From an uncultured Ruminococcus sp. (lineage in GTDB: Bacteria; Bacillota; Clostridia; Oscillospirales; Acutalibacteraceae): a DNA stretch of 53,422 nucleotides. Positions within the stretch are counted from its first letter, which is position 1. The number at the start of each line of letters is the position of its first letter. The stretch is from the NCBI GenBank assembly GCA_902776375.1, contig CACYPV010000018.1:1-53422 (forward strand). Reading direction: 5' to 3'. Both the position numbers and the translations under genes were made by a program. The notes below the pieces were generated by a model. That model was not told the origin of the DNA. It did not search any database and worked only from the letters and a program-made list of their open reading frames with translations. Of this stretch, positions 8,701-17,186 are shown one piece after another.

Positions 8701-8858
8701 CGGTAATAATTCTCGGCAAGGTCGTACATAGAGGGGCTCGTCGCCTTTATGCCGGCAAAAAAGCCCACGCCGAGCGCGATGATAGCCATGATGGAAATAA
8801 AGCGCGCCTTGGTGTGTATGATCTCGCGGAATGTGTTTTTTATCAATGACCCTGTCAT
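5715..8858 (-). CDS. FtsX/MacB-type ABC transporter permease with coiled-coil insert
   Basis: A 1047-aa permease. The N-terminus is cytoplasmic and followed by one span (ISIMAIIALGVGFFAGI, 22-38). A large extracytoplasmic part comes next, dominated from about 255 to 480 by a long coiled coil rich in Ala, Glu and Lys (repeats such as LAAAKEQIDSGEAQLAAG). Two FtsX domains then follow: spans near 520-640 with EEKRTEIATLKALGYG, and a second set at the C-terminus with AERVREIATFKVLGFY. One fused chain supplies both membrane halves of the transporter. Its ATPase is encoded upstream at 9308-10009, separated by a repeat-filled gap. Such exporters handle peptides, lipids or wall-active enzymes; the substrate is not evident. 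Confidence 0.9.
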   Translation of the reverse strand: MTGSLIKNTFREIIHTKARFISIMAIIALGVGFFAGIKATSPSMYDLAENYYRDKDLMDFRIVSTTGFSESDVKAIAELDGVKSVMPSYFCDVITSPEDGGDVVRLIAVPKAYGGNKALNSIVIRDGKNARHSGEVVTESVAFVKDSHRTGKTITFAPMAGKQKLSDILKRDTFTVSGMAESPLYISYQRGTTTIGDGRIDEYMYIPAEDFKTERYTEVYVKCDYSDEVSAFSEEYEDKTEDFKKSLEKLGGERKFSLADDLKAARETYNKEKAEAEKKLAEGLKKLTDGEKEFNSKISEAEAKLAAAKEQIDSGEAQLAAGRAQYESGVTSGQAMLSTGSEQLSAAKEEYARAKSEFEAQIAAARAASGAVQTEIDVMEAIGQAQLGAALSKIYSGQAQLAVGQGELLSNLFGAEEKLEAAEKQLETAKQQYDEGKRAFEKEKAKGSAELEAARKEYASAKAEADEKLSSAQKQLEDGEAKAAELGAAKWYIFTRNDNPGYYTFSQNADRLDAVASVFPLFFLLVAVLVCVTTMTRLIEEKRTEIATLKALGYGNLSIILKYVIYSGIAAVAGGVIGVLLGLATLPFIIYDAYKIMFYIGDITLIPHVPSIALGLLAAALCTTAVSVIVCAKSLKAKPAQGMRPKAPKPGKRILLERITPVWKHMGFTAKLTARNLFRYKVRLCMTVIGVAGCTALIVAAFGLKDSFEPLTKTQFDEIFKYDAVVIPNGAGSAGELSYLAEMCAGTGKVSAGMLSLQEDVTLEANGHKVDESTYLSVPNDVEHLDSLVSLRTRGSKTELKLDNESVMVNEKLASDFGISVGDTVKLSTEKGSAEVKVGGIYEQYIHNYIFMTPDCYKSLFGRDVRYNMYQVRLADNSDATAEAFSSALLKDERITAVAFMDENIEDFRNMLSSLDMVVVVMIVCAAALAFVVLYNLTNINIAERVREIATFKVLGFYNRETSRFIYIENIVLTLLGIGVGLWLGVWLSGFIIRTVEVDNVMFGRDIYLRSFLFAAGLTFAFSLLVNFAMSFKIRKVNMVESLKSVE

Positions 8859-8874
8859 AAAAGCCCCCCTTTCG

Positions 8875-9300
<426 letters not shown>

Positions 9301-9307
9301 CAACCGG

Positions 9308-10009
9308 CTACCATTCTATCTCTTCGATCGACTTCGGTTTTTCGTTGTATATGTCGCGGACTATTTTGCCGCTTTTCATCTCGATAATGTGGTCTGCCAT
9401 CGGCGTTATCGCGCTGTTGTGGGTTATCAGCACCACGGTCATTTTTTCGCGGCGGCAGGTGTCCTGCAGCAAGCCCAAGATCTGCCTGCCCGTATTGTAA
9501 TCAAGCGCGCCCGTCGGCTCGTCGCATAGCAGCAAGGTCGGCCGCTTTGCCAGAGCGCGGGCTATTGAAACGCGCTGCTGCTCGCCGCCCGAAAGCTGAG
9601 CCGGAAAGTTGTCTTTTCGGTCAAGCAGACCCACGCTTTCAAGCGCCTTTTCGCTGTCGAGCGGGTCGCGGCAGATCTGCGCCGCAAGCTCCACATTTTC
9701 GGCGGCGGTCAGGTTGTGCACAAGGTTGTAAAACTGGAACACAAAACCTATGTCGTGACGGCGGTACTCGATGAGCCTGCGGTCGTTGTACCGGCTAATG
9801 TCGTTGCCGCCAACAAAAATACTGCCCTCGGTCACGCTGTCCATGCCGCCCAGAAGGTTGAGCACCGTGGTTTTTCCCGCGCCGGAAGCGCCCACGACCA
9901 CCGCGAACTCGCCCTCCTCCACGCTGAAGGAGATACCGTCTACGGCGTTTATCGTGACCTCGCCCATCTTATAGCGCTTGTATACGTCCCTGAATTCAAC
10001 TAAGCTCAT
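9308..10009 (-). CDS. ABC transporter ATP-binding protein (LolD/MacB type)
   Basis: A 233-aa nucleotide-binding subunit. Walker A is GASGAGKTT (about 39-47), the signature is LSGGEQQR, Walker B is [12 protein letters not shown], and the switch His is in LITHNS. The EPTGALD form and size place it with the MacB/LolD/BceA class that partners FtsX-type permeases, here the protein at 5715-8858. It starts 4 nt from the stop of the uracil-DNA glycosylase gene (10012), so the two are co-transcribed. It would hydrolyse ATP at the inner face of the membrane to power export or mechanotransmission. Confidence 0.93.
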   Translation of the reverse strand: MSLVEFRDVYKRYKMGEVTINAVDGISFSVEEGEFAVVVGASGAGKTTVLNLLGGMDSVTEGSIFVGGNDISRYNDRRLIEYRRHDIGFVFQFYNLVHNLTAAENVELAAQICRDPLDSEKALESVGLLDRKDNFPAQLSGGEQQRVSIARALAKRPTLLLCDEPTGALDYNTGRQILGLLQDTCRREKMTVVLITHNSAITPMADHIIEMKSGKIVRDIYNEKPKSIEEIEW

Positions 10010-10011
10010 TG

Positions 10012-10590
10012 TTATTCCTCATATGTGTGGTCGCAGATCTCTTTTATTTTCTCTCTGAGAATCAAAAAGTCATTGAAGGCGTCGGGCTTTCTGCGCGGGT
10101 CGCGCAGTATCGCGGCGGGGTGCAGCATTGCCATCATCAGCACGCCGTTTTTCTCGATGAACTGACCGTGCTCCTTTGTTATCTTAATGTCTGGCTTGAT
10201 TATGCGTGCGGCGGCTATCCTGCCCAGGCACACGATGATCTTCGGGCGGATAAGCTTTACCTGATTGCGCAACCAGTCGATGCACATCTCCTGCTCCTCG
10301 GGCTTTGGGTCGCGGTTCTGCGGCGGACGGCACTTGACGATATTTGCGATATATATGTTTTTGTTCCTGTCAAGATCGACAGCCGTCAGCATTTTGTCGA
10401 GCAGCTTGCCGGCTCTGCCCACGAACGGCTCGCCCTGCAAGTCCTCGTTTTCGCCGGGACCCTCGCCTATGAACATCACCTCGGCGGTCGGCGAGCCCAC
10501 GCCCACGACCACATTATGGCGGGTCTTGCACAGCTCGCATTTTTGGCAGTTTTCGCACGCGTTTTTTAATTCTTCCCAATTTGTAAACAT
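10012..10590 (-). CDS. Uracil-DNA glycosylase, family 4 (iron-sulfur)
   Basis: A 192-aa base-excision repair enzyme that removes uracil from DNA. The family 4 motif [20 protein letters not shown] (about 42-61) holds the catalytic loop, and MLHPAAIL is the C-terminal DNA-intercalation motif. Four cysteines fit the 4Fe-4S ligands of this family: Cys15, Cys18, Cys87 (KCRPP) and Cys103. The length matches the family. It is the first gene of a minus-strand unit with the ABC ATPase. No other repair gene is adjacent. Confidence 0.93.
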   Translation of the reverse strand: MFTNWEELKNACENCQKCELCKTRHNVVVGVGSPTAEVMFIGEGPGENEDLQGEPFVGRAGKLLDKMLTAVDLDRNKNIYIANIVKCRPPQNRDPKPEEQEMCIDWLRNQVKLIRPKIIVCLGRIAAARIIKPDIKITKEHGQFIEKNGVLMMAMLHPAAILRDPRRKPDAFNDFLILREKIKEICDHTYEE

Positions 10591-10615
10591 TTTTGACCTC
10601 TTTTTTAATTTATGG

Positions 10616-10644
10616 TTGAAAAATTCTGTTTTTCGCAGTATAAT
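10616..10644 (+). promoter_or_regulatory. Promoter for the pduL-like gene
   Basis: TTGAAA (10616-10621), 17 bp, TATAAT (10639-10644). It lies 58 bp before the chosen start codon and faces away from the divergent glycosylase gene. Confidence 0.75.
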
Positions 10645-10701
10645 TGATTCAATGAAATATTTTTGGATTTTTCAGAATAACTTATGAATGGTGGTAATTT
10701 T

Positions 10702-11271
10702 ATGAAAATCATGGTAGAAACATCCGCTCATCACGTACACGTTTGCAGAGCCACTCTCGACGTGCTTTACGGCGAGGGCTATCAGCTCACCAACAAAAAG
10801 GATCTGTCCCAGCCCGGTCAGTTCGCCTGCTTTGAAAAGGTCACCGTTGTGGGTCCCAAAGGCGAGATGACCATGTCCATCCTCGGCCCCGAAAGACCCG
10901 AGGATCAGGTTGAGGTATCGCTGACCGACGCCAGAAAGCTCGGCGTGACCGCTCCCGTAAGAGAGTCCGGCAACGTAGCCGGCACCCCCGGCTGCAAGCT
11001 CGTAGGCCCCAAGGGCGAGGTAGAGATAGCTCAGGGCATCATCGCGGCACAGCGCCACATCCACTTCGACACCAAGACCGCCGAGGAAAACGGCTTTAAG
11101 GACAAGCAGATCGTTTCGGTCAAGGTCGGCGAAGGCACCGGCAGAGAAGTGATCTTCGGCGACGTAGTGGTTCGCGTTAGCGACAAGTACGCTCCCGCAA
11201 TGCACATCGACACCGACGAAAGCAACGCGGCAGGACTGAGCGGCACAGTTGACGGAGAAATCCTCGTTTAA
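10702..11271 (+). CDS. pduL: PduL-type phosphate acyltransferase
   Basis: An about 189-aa phosphotransacylase that swaps CoA for phosphate on acetyl- or propanoyl-CoA. Family marks are the two zinc-binding histidine clusters VETSAHHVHV at the N-terminus and AAQRHIHF in the middle, and the GPKGEM / GPKGEVEIAQG repeats of its two beta barrels. An upstream in-frame ATG (10684) exists, but ATG 10702 follows GGTGG at good spacing and fits the family start. There is no encapsulation peptide or microcompartment gene nearby, so it probably serves acetate formation as the housekeeping phosphotransacetylase. A terminator follows. Confidence 0.9.
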   Translation: MKIMVETSAHHVHVCRATLDVLYGEGYQLTNKKDLSQPGQFACFEKVTVVGPKGEMTMSILGPERPEDQVEVSLTDARKLGVTAPVRESGNVAGTPGCKLVGPKGEVEIAQGIIAAQRHIHFDTKTAEENGFKDKQIVSVKVGEGTGREVIFGDVVVRVSDKYAPAMHIDTDESNAAGLSGTVDGEILV

Positions 11272-11301
11272 GTTGAAAATTGAAAGTTGACAATTGAAAG
11301 T

Positions 11302-11358
11302 TTCGGTCGGGCAGACAGATCAGCTTATGTTAAGCGTTCGGTACCCGACCGAATTTTT
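11302..11358 (+). terminator. Terminator after pduL
   Basis: Stem TTCGGTCGGG (11302-11311) pairs with CCCGACCGAA (11344-11353), followed by TTTTTATT. The loop is about 32 nt. Confidence 0.8.
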
Positions 11359-11398
11359 ATTGCCGCATTCCGAATTCCGCATTGATGCTGATTCCCAA

Positions 11399-12172
11399 TC
11401 AGCACAAAAAAGTGTGCAAAAAGTCCGGGAAAACCTCCGCCCACGCCGCTTCGTTGTGTTTATTCTCTAAAAGAATTATCTCCGTAAAAAGCTCCGGCGG
11501 ATATATTTCGGTCAGGATGTCGCAGGTCGCTTCGGTGCCGGCGAATATCCTCTGCTCCAGCTCGTCGCCCGCGCCCGTGTAAATGTACAGGTACGGCGGC
11601 TCGTCTGTCAGCACGTCGCTAATCCAGCGGCGGATATCGTCGGGCGAGTACAGCAAAAACGCCGGTGAAAACACACCCGATATCGTGAAAGCTTCGGGAT
11701 GACTTAGCGCGGTGAAAAACGCCTGCAAGCCGCCCGATGAGCTTCCGCAGAACGCGGTGCTCTCACGTCCGGGCTTTACGGGAAAGTGCGATTCTATGTA
11801 CGGCTTTACCGTATCCATAACAAAGCTGTCGAATATCTCGCCCTCCGAGGCGGTGTAGTTAGCCATATCCGCGGCTGTGACAAGTTTGCCTATCGACGCG
11901 GGCGTAAGCTCGTTGTCGCGCCAGATGTTGTCGTTGTGTATGCCCACGATTATCGCGGCTTTTCCGCTTGCCGCGCGCTCTGCCTCCACAGCCTCGCGCG
12001 TGTGCCAGCAGCCCCAGGTCGAGGTCTCCTCGTCAAAAAGGTTCTGCCCGTCGGTCATGTATATCACGGGAAGCTCCTCTCCCTCACCGTGCGCCGGAAC
12101 ATAAACGCGCACCCTGCGGTCGTCCTTGCCGGGGTACGGCAGATACAGTTCAAAAAGCTCTGCTTGCTTCAT
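11399..12172 (-). CDS. Esterase of the Fes/esterase D type
   Basis: A 257-aa alpha/beta-hydrolase. The nucleophile elbow is FCGSSSGG (Ser at about 144), preceded by the typical LPVIYMTDGQNLFDE and WWTRE-like region (CWHTREAVE). An Asp/Glu in YTGAGDELE and the C-terminal His in ENKHNEAAW complete the likely triad. The family cleaves ferric-enterobactin, feruloyl or S-formylglutathione esters. No signal peptide is seen, so it is cytoplasmic. It stands alone; in fibre degraders such esterases often act on feruloyl or acetyl groups, but that is inference. Confidence 0.82.
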   Translation of the reverse strand: MKQAELFELYLPYPGKDDRRVRVYVPAHGEGEELPVIYMTDGQNLFDEETSTWGCWHTREAVEAERAASGKAAIIVGIHNDNIWRDNELTPASIGKLVTAADMANYTASEGEIFDSFVMDTVKPYIESHFPVKPGRESTAFCGSSSGGLQAFFTALSHPEAFTISGVFSPAFLLYSPDDIRRWISDVLTDEPPYLYIYTGAGDELEQRIFAGTEATCDILTEIYPPELFTEIILLENKHNEAAWAEVFPDFLHTFLC

Positions 12173-12320
12173 GCTATCACCTCACGCTGCCACCGTCGGT
12201 TTTGCTTTTCAGCCGACCGGCGCGACAGTTATATTTATTTATATTATGACATAAAATATTTAAAGTTGCAACCGTATATTTAACGGTTTTTGGGCAATAA
12301 TTTTGTCAGAGGTGAAAAAC

Positions 12321-12749
12321 ATGATAAACGACGCGGAAATGCTGACATACATTTTACAAAATGCGGAGATGGGCTGCCAAAGCGTGAAGAACGTTCGCGA
12401 CGGCAAGCAGACGCCGGCGATGGACAGTGTGCTCAGCAACCATATGGCACGGTACAGCAAGATATATACCGCCGCAGGCAGCATGCTGCGCAGCCTGGGC
12501 GAGGACGTCCACCACGTAAGCCCCATAGCCAAAAAGATGGCGAAGCTTTCGACCAAGCGCGACCTGAAGCGCGACCCCACGAGCTCGCACGTTGCCGAAA
12601 TGATGATAAAGGGCAACACGATGGGCGTGAACAAAATGGCGCAGCACCTGCGCGACTACGACCGCACCGACCCGAACATCACCCTGCTGGCAAAGAAAAT
12701 GCTCGACGTCGAGCAGGCGCACATCAGCGAGCTGCGAAGCTTTCTGTAG
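12321..12749 (+). CDS. Ferritin-like / DUF2383-like helical protein
   Basis: A 142-aa all-helical protein. Start ATG 12321 follows AGAGGTG at 6 nt spacing; an upstream in-frame GTG/TTG start lacks a site. The sequence begins MINDAEMLTYILQNAEMGC and ends in EQAHISELRSFL, giving two helical hairpins typical of DUF2383/PA2169-like or ferritin-like bundles. The full set of Glu/His iron ligands is not clear. No signal peptide is present and the function is unknown. It converges with the dockerin gene across a shared terminator. Confidence 0.75.
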   Translation: MINDAEMLTYILQNAEMGCQSVKNVRDGKQTPAMDSVLSNHMARYSKIYTAAGSMLRSLGEDVHHVSPIAKKMAKLSTKRDLKRDPTSSHVAEMMIKGNTMGVNKMAQHLRDYDRTDPNITLLAKKMLDVEQAHISELRSFL

Positions 12750-12758
12750 AATAAAAGC

Positions 12759-12796
12759 TCCCTTGCGTGCCAAAACTGACGCAAGGGAACTTTTTG
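12759..12796. terminator. Bidirectional terminator between convergent genes
   Basis: CCCTTGCGT (12760-12768) pairs with ACGCAAGGG (12779-12787), followed by AACTTTTT on the plus strand and AGCTTTTATT on the minus strand. Confidence 0.85.
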
Positions 12797-12820
12797 GAGA
12801 AACATCTGCGCTTTAGCCTG

Positions 12821-13729
12821 TTATTTAGGGTTACGCTGCATGAGCAAAACTTGGATAGCCGTCACGTCCTCGATGCCTATTTTGCCGTTGTTGTCCATGT
12901 CGGCGGCGGGCGTCTGCTCGTCGGTAAAGGTGATGAACTCGGCAAGGAAACGCTGGATAATAGTGGCGTCCAAAATAGTGACCGTTCCGTCGCCGTCAAC
13001 GTCGCCTTTGATGATCTGTTCAGGGGCGTTTCTTACTACATTGACCTCGGTGTGCAGGTTGGCGCCGTTTGAATCGTATTCAATATATTTTTTTCCGACT
13101 ATCTCGCTGCTTATCGATTCGACAACACCTGAATTGATGTAACACTCGCCCGCCTTGGCAACACGAACGGTAAAGCGGAACATCTCGGTGGGCTCGCCGA
13201 AATCTACCAAATAGATATCGCTGAAATTGTAGTTTATCATGTTTTGGCGTTTTTCATACCACCTGACCCATGAGGGATCGTCCATTTCAAGCTTAAAGGG
13301 ATTTATAATTCCGCCGAGCTTCGCCTTTGTGATGATATGCTTTTGGGGATCGTAATAATCGTCGCAGAATTCAAGCACACCGTTGCCGTTGCCGCGCATG
13401 TTTTCGTCTACGCAGGAATCGGTGCTGAAAAATACGGATGCCTGCGCGCAGCTGAATTTGGGATGCTGAGGGTCTTTTGTCTGAGCGTATACTACTACCT
13501 CCAGAACATCGCCGACATTAGCGGTGATAACGTCGTTCTGAGTTATCGTGCCGGTCATAAAACCGTAGTAGTGTTCGTGATAATCATCTATATTCTGTGA
13601 GGTGATGTGGATTATTGCCTTGTTGTTTTCCGCCGCGCCCGCGGACTGCGTTACCGCGCATACGCCCGAGGTCGCCGCGATGATACCTGTAAGTAAAAAT
13701 GCCGCCGTTTTGTTGATCGTCTTTTTCAT
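12821..13729 (-). CDS. Secreted dockerin protein with an Ig-like/cohesin-like domain
   Basis: A 302-aa exported protein. Signal peptide 1-32 (KKTINKTAAFLLTGIIAA, then AGAAEN). The middle (about 35-230) is a beta-rich region with NVGDVLEVVVYAQ and MFRFTVRVAKAGE segments, similar in style to cohesin or other Ig-like modules but not clearly one. Residues about 243-297 form a C-terminal type I dockerin with GDVDGDGTVTILDATIIQRF and ADMDNNGKIGIEDVTAIQVL loops. It should bind a cohesin on a surface scaffold. No catalytic site is visible, so it may be a structural or binding component. Confidence 0.85.
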   Translation of the reverse strand: MKKTINKTAAFLLTGIIAATSGVCAVTQSAGAAENNKAIIHITSQNIDDYHEHYYGFMTGTITQNDVITANVGDVLEVVVYAQTKDPQHPKFSCAQASVFFSTDSCVDENMRGNGNGVLEFCDDYYDPQKHIITKAKLGGIINPFKLEMDDPSWVRWYEKRQNMINYNFSDIYLVDFGEPTEMFRFTVRVAKAGECYINSGVVESISSEIVGKKYIEYDSNGANLHTEVNVVRNAPEQIIKGDVDGDGTVTILDATIIQRFLAEFITFTDEQTPAADMDNNGKIGIEDVTAIQVLLMQRNPK

Positions 13730-13840
13730 AATAAATTCTCCTTAAAATATACTAAGGTTTTCCCTTGTACTTATATAACGGAGAAAGTCAGAAAAAAGTT
13801 TTAGGTTTTTTGAAAAAAATTTAATTTTTATAAAAAGCAA

Positions 13841-13866
13841 GGACGCGCCGCAAAGCACGTCCTTTT
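13841..13866 (-). terminator. Terminator of pckA
   Basis: On the minus strand, AAGGACG (13860-13866) pairs with CGTCCTT (13841-13847), followed by GCTTTTTAT. It is separated from pckA by a short ATTCCGA repeat tract (13897-13924). Confidence 0.75.
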
Positions 13867-13930
13867 ATTCATGTATTCAGCATTTCGGGAAGCGTAATTC
13901 CGAATTCCGAATTCCGAATTCCGCATTAGA

Positions 13931-15544
13931 TCAAAGCTGCGGGCCCGCCTCAACAAGCGCCTTGCCTGCCTCGTTGGAGGTGTACTTGTCGAAGTTCTTG
14001 ATGAATCTCGCGGCAAGATCCTTTGCCTTCTCGTCCCAAACAGCGGGATCGGCGTAGGTATCTCTGGGGTCGAGGATTCCGGTGTCAACGCCGGGCAGCT
14101 CGGTGGGTACCTCAAAGTTGAAGTAAGGAATAGTCTTGGTGGGCGCGTTCTTGATGTCGCCGCCGAGGATCGCGTCGATGATTCCGCGGGTGTCCTTGAT
14201 GGTGATGCGCTTGCCGGTGCCGTTCCAGCCGGTGTTCACGAGGTACGCCTTAGCGCCGCTCTTTTCCATTCTCTTAACAAGCTCCTCGGCGTACTTTGTG
14301 GGGTGCAGTTCAAGGAAAGCCTGACCGAAGCAAGCGGAGAAGGTGGGAGTGGGCTCGGTGATGCCGCGCTCGGTGCCTGCAAGCTTAGCGGTAAAGCCCG
14401 AGAGGAAGTAGTACTGGGTCTGCTCGGGAGTCAGAATAGAAACGGGAGGCAGCACGCCGAACGCGTCTGCGGACAGGAAGATAACGTTTTCAGCGGCAGG
14501 ACCTGAGGAAATGCCGTTAACGTTCTTGGCGATCTTCTCGATGTGCTCGATGGGATAAGAAACGCGGGTGTTCTCGGTAACGCTCTTGTCGTCAAAGTCG
14601 ATCTTGCCGTCCTCGTCAACGGTGACGTTCTCAAGCAGCGCGTCTCTCTTGATAGCGTTGTAGATGTCGGGCTCGCTCTCCTTGTCAAGACCGATGACCT
14701 TTGCGTAGCAGCCGCCCTCAAAGTTGAAGATACCGTTGTCGTCCCAGCCGTGCTCGTCGTCGCCGATGAGAAGACGCTTGGGGTCGGTGGAGAGGGTGGT
14801 TTTGCCGGTGCCGGACAGACCGAAGAAGATAGCGGTGTTCTTGCCCTCCATGTCGGTGTTGGCGGAGCAGTGCATTGAAGCGATGCCCTGAAGCGGCAGG
14901 TAGTAGTTCATCATTGAGAACAGACCCTTCTTCATCTCGCCGCCGTACCAGGTGTTGAGGATGACCTGCTCGCGCGATTTTACGTTGAACATCGCGGCAG
15001 TCTCGGAGTGAAGGCCGAGCTCCTTGAAGTTTTCTACCTTAGCCTTTGAAGCGTTGTAGCAAACGAAGTCGGGCTCGAATACCTCAAGCTCCTCAGCGGT
15101 GGGCTTGATGAACATGTTCTTGATGAAGTGAGCCTGCCAGGCGACCTCCATGATGAAGCGCACGGACATGCGGGTGTCCTTGTTGGCGCCGCAGAAGCAG
15201 TCTACAACATAAAGCTTTTTGCCGCTGAGCTCTTTGATAGCGAGCTTTTTGCACTCAGCCCAAGTTTCTTCAGAGGCGGGATGGTTGTCGTTGGGGTACT
15301 CGGGAGTCGTCCACCAAACGGTGTCCTTGCTTACGTCGTCCATAACGATGAACTTGTCTTTGGGGGAACGGCCGGTGTAGATGCCGGTCATTACGTTGAC
15401 CGCGCCGAGCTCGGTGACCTGACCTTTGTCAAAGCCCTCGAGAGCGGGATCGGTCTCGTCCTCAAAAAGCTGCTCGTAAGAGGGATTGTAAACGATCTCC
15501 TTAACGTCGGTGATTCCGTATTTGGTTAAATCAAGATTTGCCAT
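13931..15544 (-). CDS. pckA: Phosphoenolpyruvate carboxykinase (ATP)
   Basis: A 537-aa enzyme that interconverts oxaloacetate plus ATP with phosphoenolpyruvate, CO2 and ADP. The P-loop is [11 protein letters not shown], the metal and substrate motifs are GDDEHGWDD and FEGGCYAK, and [13 protein letters not shown] is the N-terminal signature. In anaerobes of this kind it usually runs toward oxaloacetate, fixing CO2 for succinate or propionate formation. An upstream extension is open, but ATG 15544 follows AAAGAGGAAT at correct spacing and gives the standard length. It is a single-gene unit with promoter and terminator. Confidence 0.97.
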   Translation of the reverse strand: MANLDLTKYGITDVKEIVYNPSYEQLFEDETDPALEGFDKGQVTELGAVNVMTGIYTGRSPKDKFIVMDDVSKDTVWWTTPEYPNDNHPASEETWAECKKLAIKELSGKKLYVVDCFCGANKDTRMSVRFIMEVAWQAHFIKNMFIKPTAEELEVFEPDFVCYNASKAKVENFKELGLHSETAAMFNVKSREQVILNTWYGGEMKKGLFSMMNYYLPLQGIASMHCSANTDMEGKNTAIFFGLSGTGKTTLSTDPKRLLIGDDEHGWDDNGIFNFEGGCYAKVIGLDKESEPDIYNAIKRDALLENVTVDEDGKIDFDDKSVTENTRVSYPIEHIEKIAKNVNGISSGPAAENVIFLSADAFGVLPPVSILTPEQTQYYFLSGFTAKLAGTERGITEPTPTFSACFGQAFLELHPTKYAEELVKRMEKSGAKAYLVNTGWNGTGKRITIKDTRGIIDAILGGDIKNAPTKTIPYFNFEVPTELPGVDTGILDPRDTYADPAVWDEKAKDLAARFIKNFDKYTSNEAGKALVEAGPQL

Positions 15545-15576
15545 AATGATTCCTCTTTCCATATTTTTATATGCAT

Positions 15577-15606
15577 ATAATACCATAGATAAAGCCTTGT
15601 TGTCAA
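15577..15606 (-). promoter_or_regulatory. pckA promoter
   Basis: On the minus strand TTGACA (15601-15606), 18 bp, TATTAT (15577-15582). It lies 33 bp before the pckA start codon. Confidence 0.7.
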
Positions 15607-15761
15607 TATTGCCCGGTTCACAAATAAAACGGACAAAATGCAGTTTTTTCAGCAAATTATTGCAAAAACTAATCCTCAGCCGCCATGAGCGCGCTTATTT
15701 CAGTGTATTTTTTGAAAGAAGAATTATATTTACAGTCAAAACAAAGCCTTGAATTTTGCAA

Positions 15762-15790
15762 TTGACTAAAACGGATTTTTGTGTTAGAAT
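15762..15790 (+). promoter_or_regulatory. Promoter for the lipoprotein gene
   Basis: TTGACT (15762-15767), 17 bp, TAGAAT (15785-15790), 31 bp before the start codon at 15822. An AAAGGAGGA ribosome binding site follows. Confidence 0.75.
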
Positions 15791-15821
15791 AACTGAGCAT
15801 CTTTTTTAAAGGAGGACTGCT

Positions 15822-16199
15822 ATGCTTAAGCAAGCTTCGGCAATGCTGCTGATATGCGTGTTAGTGTTCGCGCTTGCGGGTTGCTCATCCGAGAACAACT
15901 CGGCGATAGTGGGCGAATGGAAGCCCAGCACGGTATCCATAGGCGGCACGACGATCTCTTACAGTGAACTTGACACCAACGGAAGGGACTTCTCCTTCGT
16001 TTTTAAAGCAAGCGGAAGCTGCGACATCACGATAGGCGGCATAGAGAACGAGGGCACGTACACCTTCAACGAGACCTCAGTCGATATAAACTACGGCGGA
16101 AAGACCCAAAAGCTGAGCTACGACCGTGGCATACTCACCCTGAAATTCGACTACAACGGACAAACAACCGCATATATGTTTACAAAAGTAAGCCAATGA
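15822..16199 (+). CDS. Small lipoprotein with lipocalin-like fold
   Basis: A 125-aa lipoprotein. The lipobox is LAGCSS with Cys at about 21, after a hydrophobic stretch (MLLICVLVFALAG). The mature part is short and beta-rich: IVGEWKPSTVSIGG, FVFKASGSCDI, GTYTFNETSVDI. This resembles lipocalin-like domains (the VGEW and GTYT patterns) found in many Firmicute surface lipoproteins. Function unknown. It has its own promoter and a strong terminator, so it is monocistronic. Confidence 0.8.
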   Translation: MLKQASAMLLICVLVFALAGCSSENNSAIVGEWKPSTVSIGGTTISYSELDTNGRDFSFVFKASGSCDITIGGIENEGTYTFNETSVDINYGGKTQKLSYDRGILTLKFDYNGQTTAYMFTKVSQ

Positions 16200-16237
16200 C
16201 CGAACGGTTCCGCAAATGCCGTTCGGCTTATTTTTTA
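16200..16237 (+). terminator. Terminator after the lipoprotein gene
   Basis: CCGAACGG (16200-16207) pairs with CCGTTCGG (16219-16226), followed by CTTATTTTTT. Confidence 0.85.
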
Positions 16238-16252
16238 TGCAATTAAAAAAGC

Positions 16253-16281
16253 TTGCAGAACTCGAACGCTTGTGTTATAAT
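16253..16281 (+). promoter_or_regulatory. proBA promoter
   Basis: TTGCAG (16253-16258), 17 bp, TATAAT (16276-16281), ahead of proB at 16317. Confidence 0.75.
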
Positions 16282-16316
16282 ATAGTTTGGATTTTTATAC
16301 TAAGACAGGTGCAGAT

Positions 16317-17102
16317 ATGGATAATAAAAAGACCGTCATCAAGGTGGGCACCTCGACGCTCACCTACGAAAACGGAAAAATCAACTACAGACGGATCGAA
16401 GCGCTGTGCAAGGTGCTCGCCGATCTGCAAAACAGCGGCGAGGATATCATGCTGGTATCCTCCGGCGCTATCGGAGTAGGCATGGGCAAAACGGGACTTG
16501 AAAAGCGCCCCGAAGAAACCAAAAAGAAACAGGCGCTGGCGGCTATAGGTCAGTGCGAGCTCATGTTTATGTACGACAAAATATTCGGCGAATACAACCA
16601 TTCGGTGGCGCAGATACTGCTGACCGCCGACGCTGTCGAGACCGAAAAGAAGCGCAGCAACATCAACAACACCATCGACGAGCTGCTCGAAATGGGTATA
16701 ATCCCCATAATCAACGAGAACGACACGGTGTCTACCGACGAGCTGGACGGCAACAACTTCGGCGATAACGACATGCTTTCGGCTATCGTATCGCATATAA
16801 TCAAAGCCGACCGCCTTGTGATACTCACCGATATCGACGGGCTGTACGACTCTAACCCCCGCGTGAACGAGAACGCCAAAAAGCTTGACGTCGTGACCAA
16901 GATCAACAGATCGGTGCTTGACATGGCGGCAGGCACGGGCTCCAACCGAGGCACCGGCGGCATGATAACCAAGCTGCAGGCGGCTGACTACGCCACCAAG
17001 CGCGGCATCGAGGTGCACGTTATGAACGGCAACGACCCCAAGCTCATTTACGACGTATTCGAGGGCAAAACCCCGGGAACCAAGTTTCTCGCGCAAAGAT
17101 AA
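16317..17102 (+). CDS. proB: Glutamate 5-kinase
   Basis: A 261-aa amino-acid kinase that phosphorylates glutamate with ATP, the first step of proline synthesis. Motifs: KVGTSTLTYE at the N-terminus, VSSGAIGVGMGK, NENDTVSTDEL, FGDND (substrate and Mg binding), LTDIDGLYDSNP, and GTGGMITKLQAA. It lacks the C-terminal PUA domain of the longer E. coli-type enzyme, as is common in Clostridia. I chose ATG 16317 (after ACAGGTGC) over the earlier in-frame start 16287. It is followed by proA; the two make one pathway unit. Confidence 0.95.
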   Translation: MDNKKTVIKVGTSTLTYENGKINYRRIEALCKVLADLQNSGEDIMLVSSGAIGVGMGKTGLEKRPEETKKKQALAAIGQCELMFMYDKIFGEYNHSVAQILLTADAVETEKKRSNINNTIDELLEMGIIPIINENDTVSTDELDGNNFGDNDMLSAIVSHIIKADRLVILTDIDGLYDSNPRVNENAKKLDVVTKINRSVLDMAAGTGSNRGTGGMITKLQAADYATKRGIEVHVMNGNDPKLIYDVFEGKTPGTKFLAQR

Positions 17103-17186
17103 GCTTAGAAGCTAGATGCTGGAAGCTAGAAGCTAGATGTTGTATGCCGAACAATTGGAATAAACTAATATAAAAGAGGAAATGCT

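Noticed and set aside
12290-12754. 154-aa plus-strand frame overlapping the helical protein at 12321
   Set aside because: It is a shadow in another frame with Arg/Ala/Gln-rich low-complexity sequence; the 12321 frame has the RBS.
16275-17096. 273-aa minus-strand frame opposite proB
   Set aside because: Shadow of proB with no RBS and no domain.
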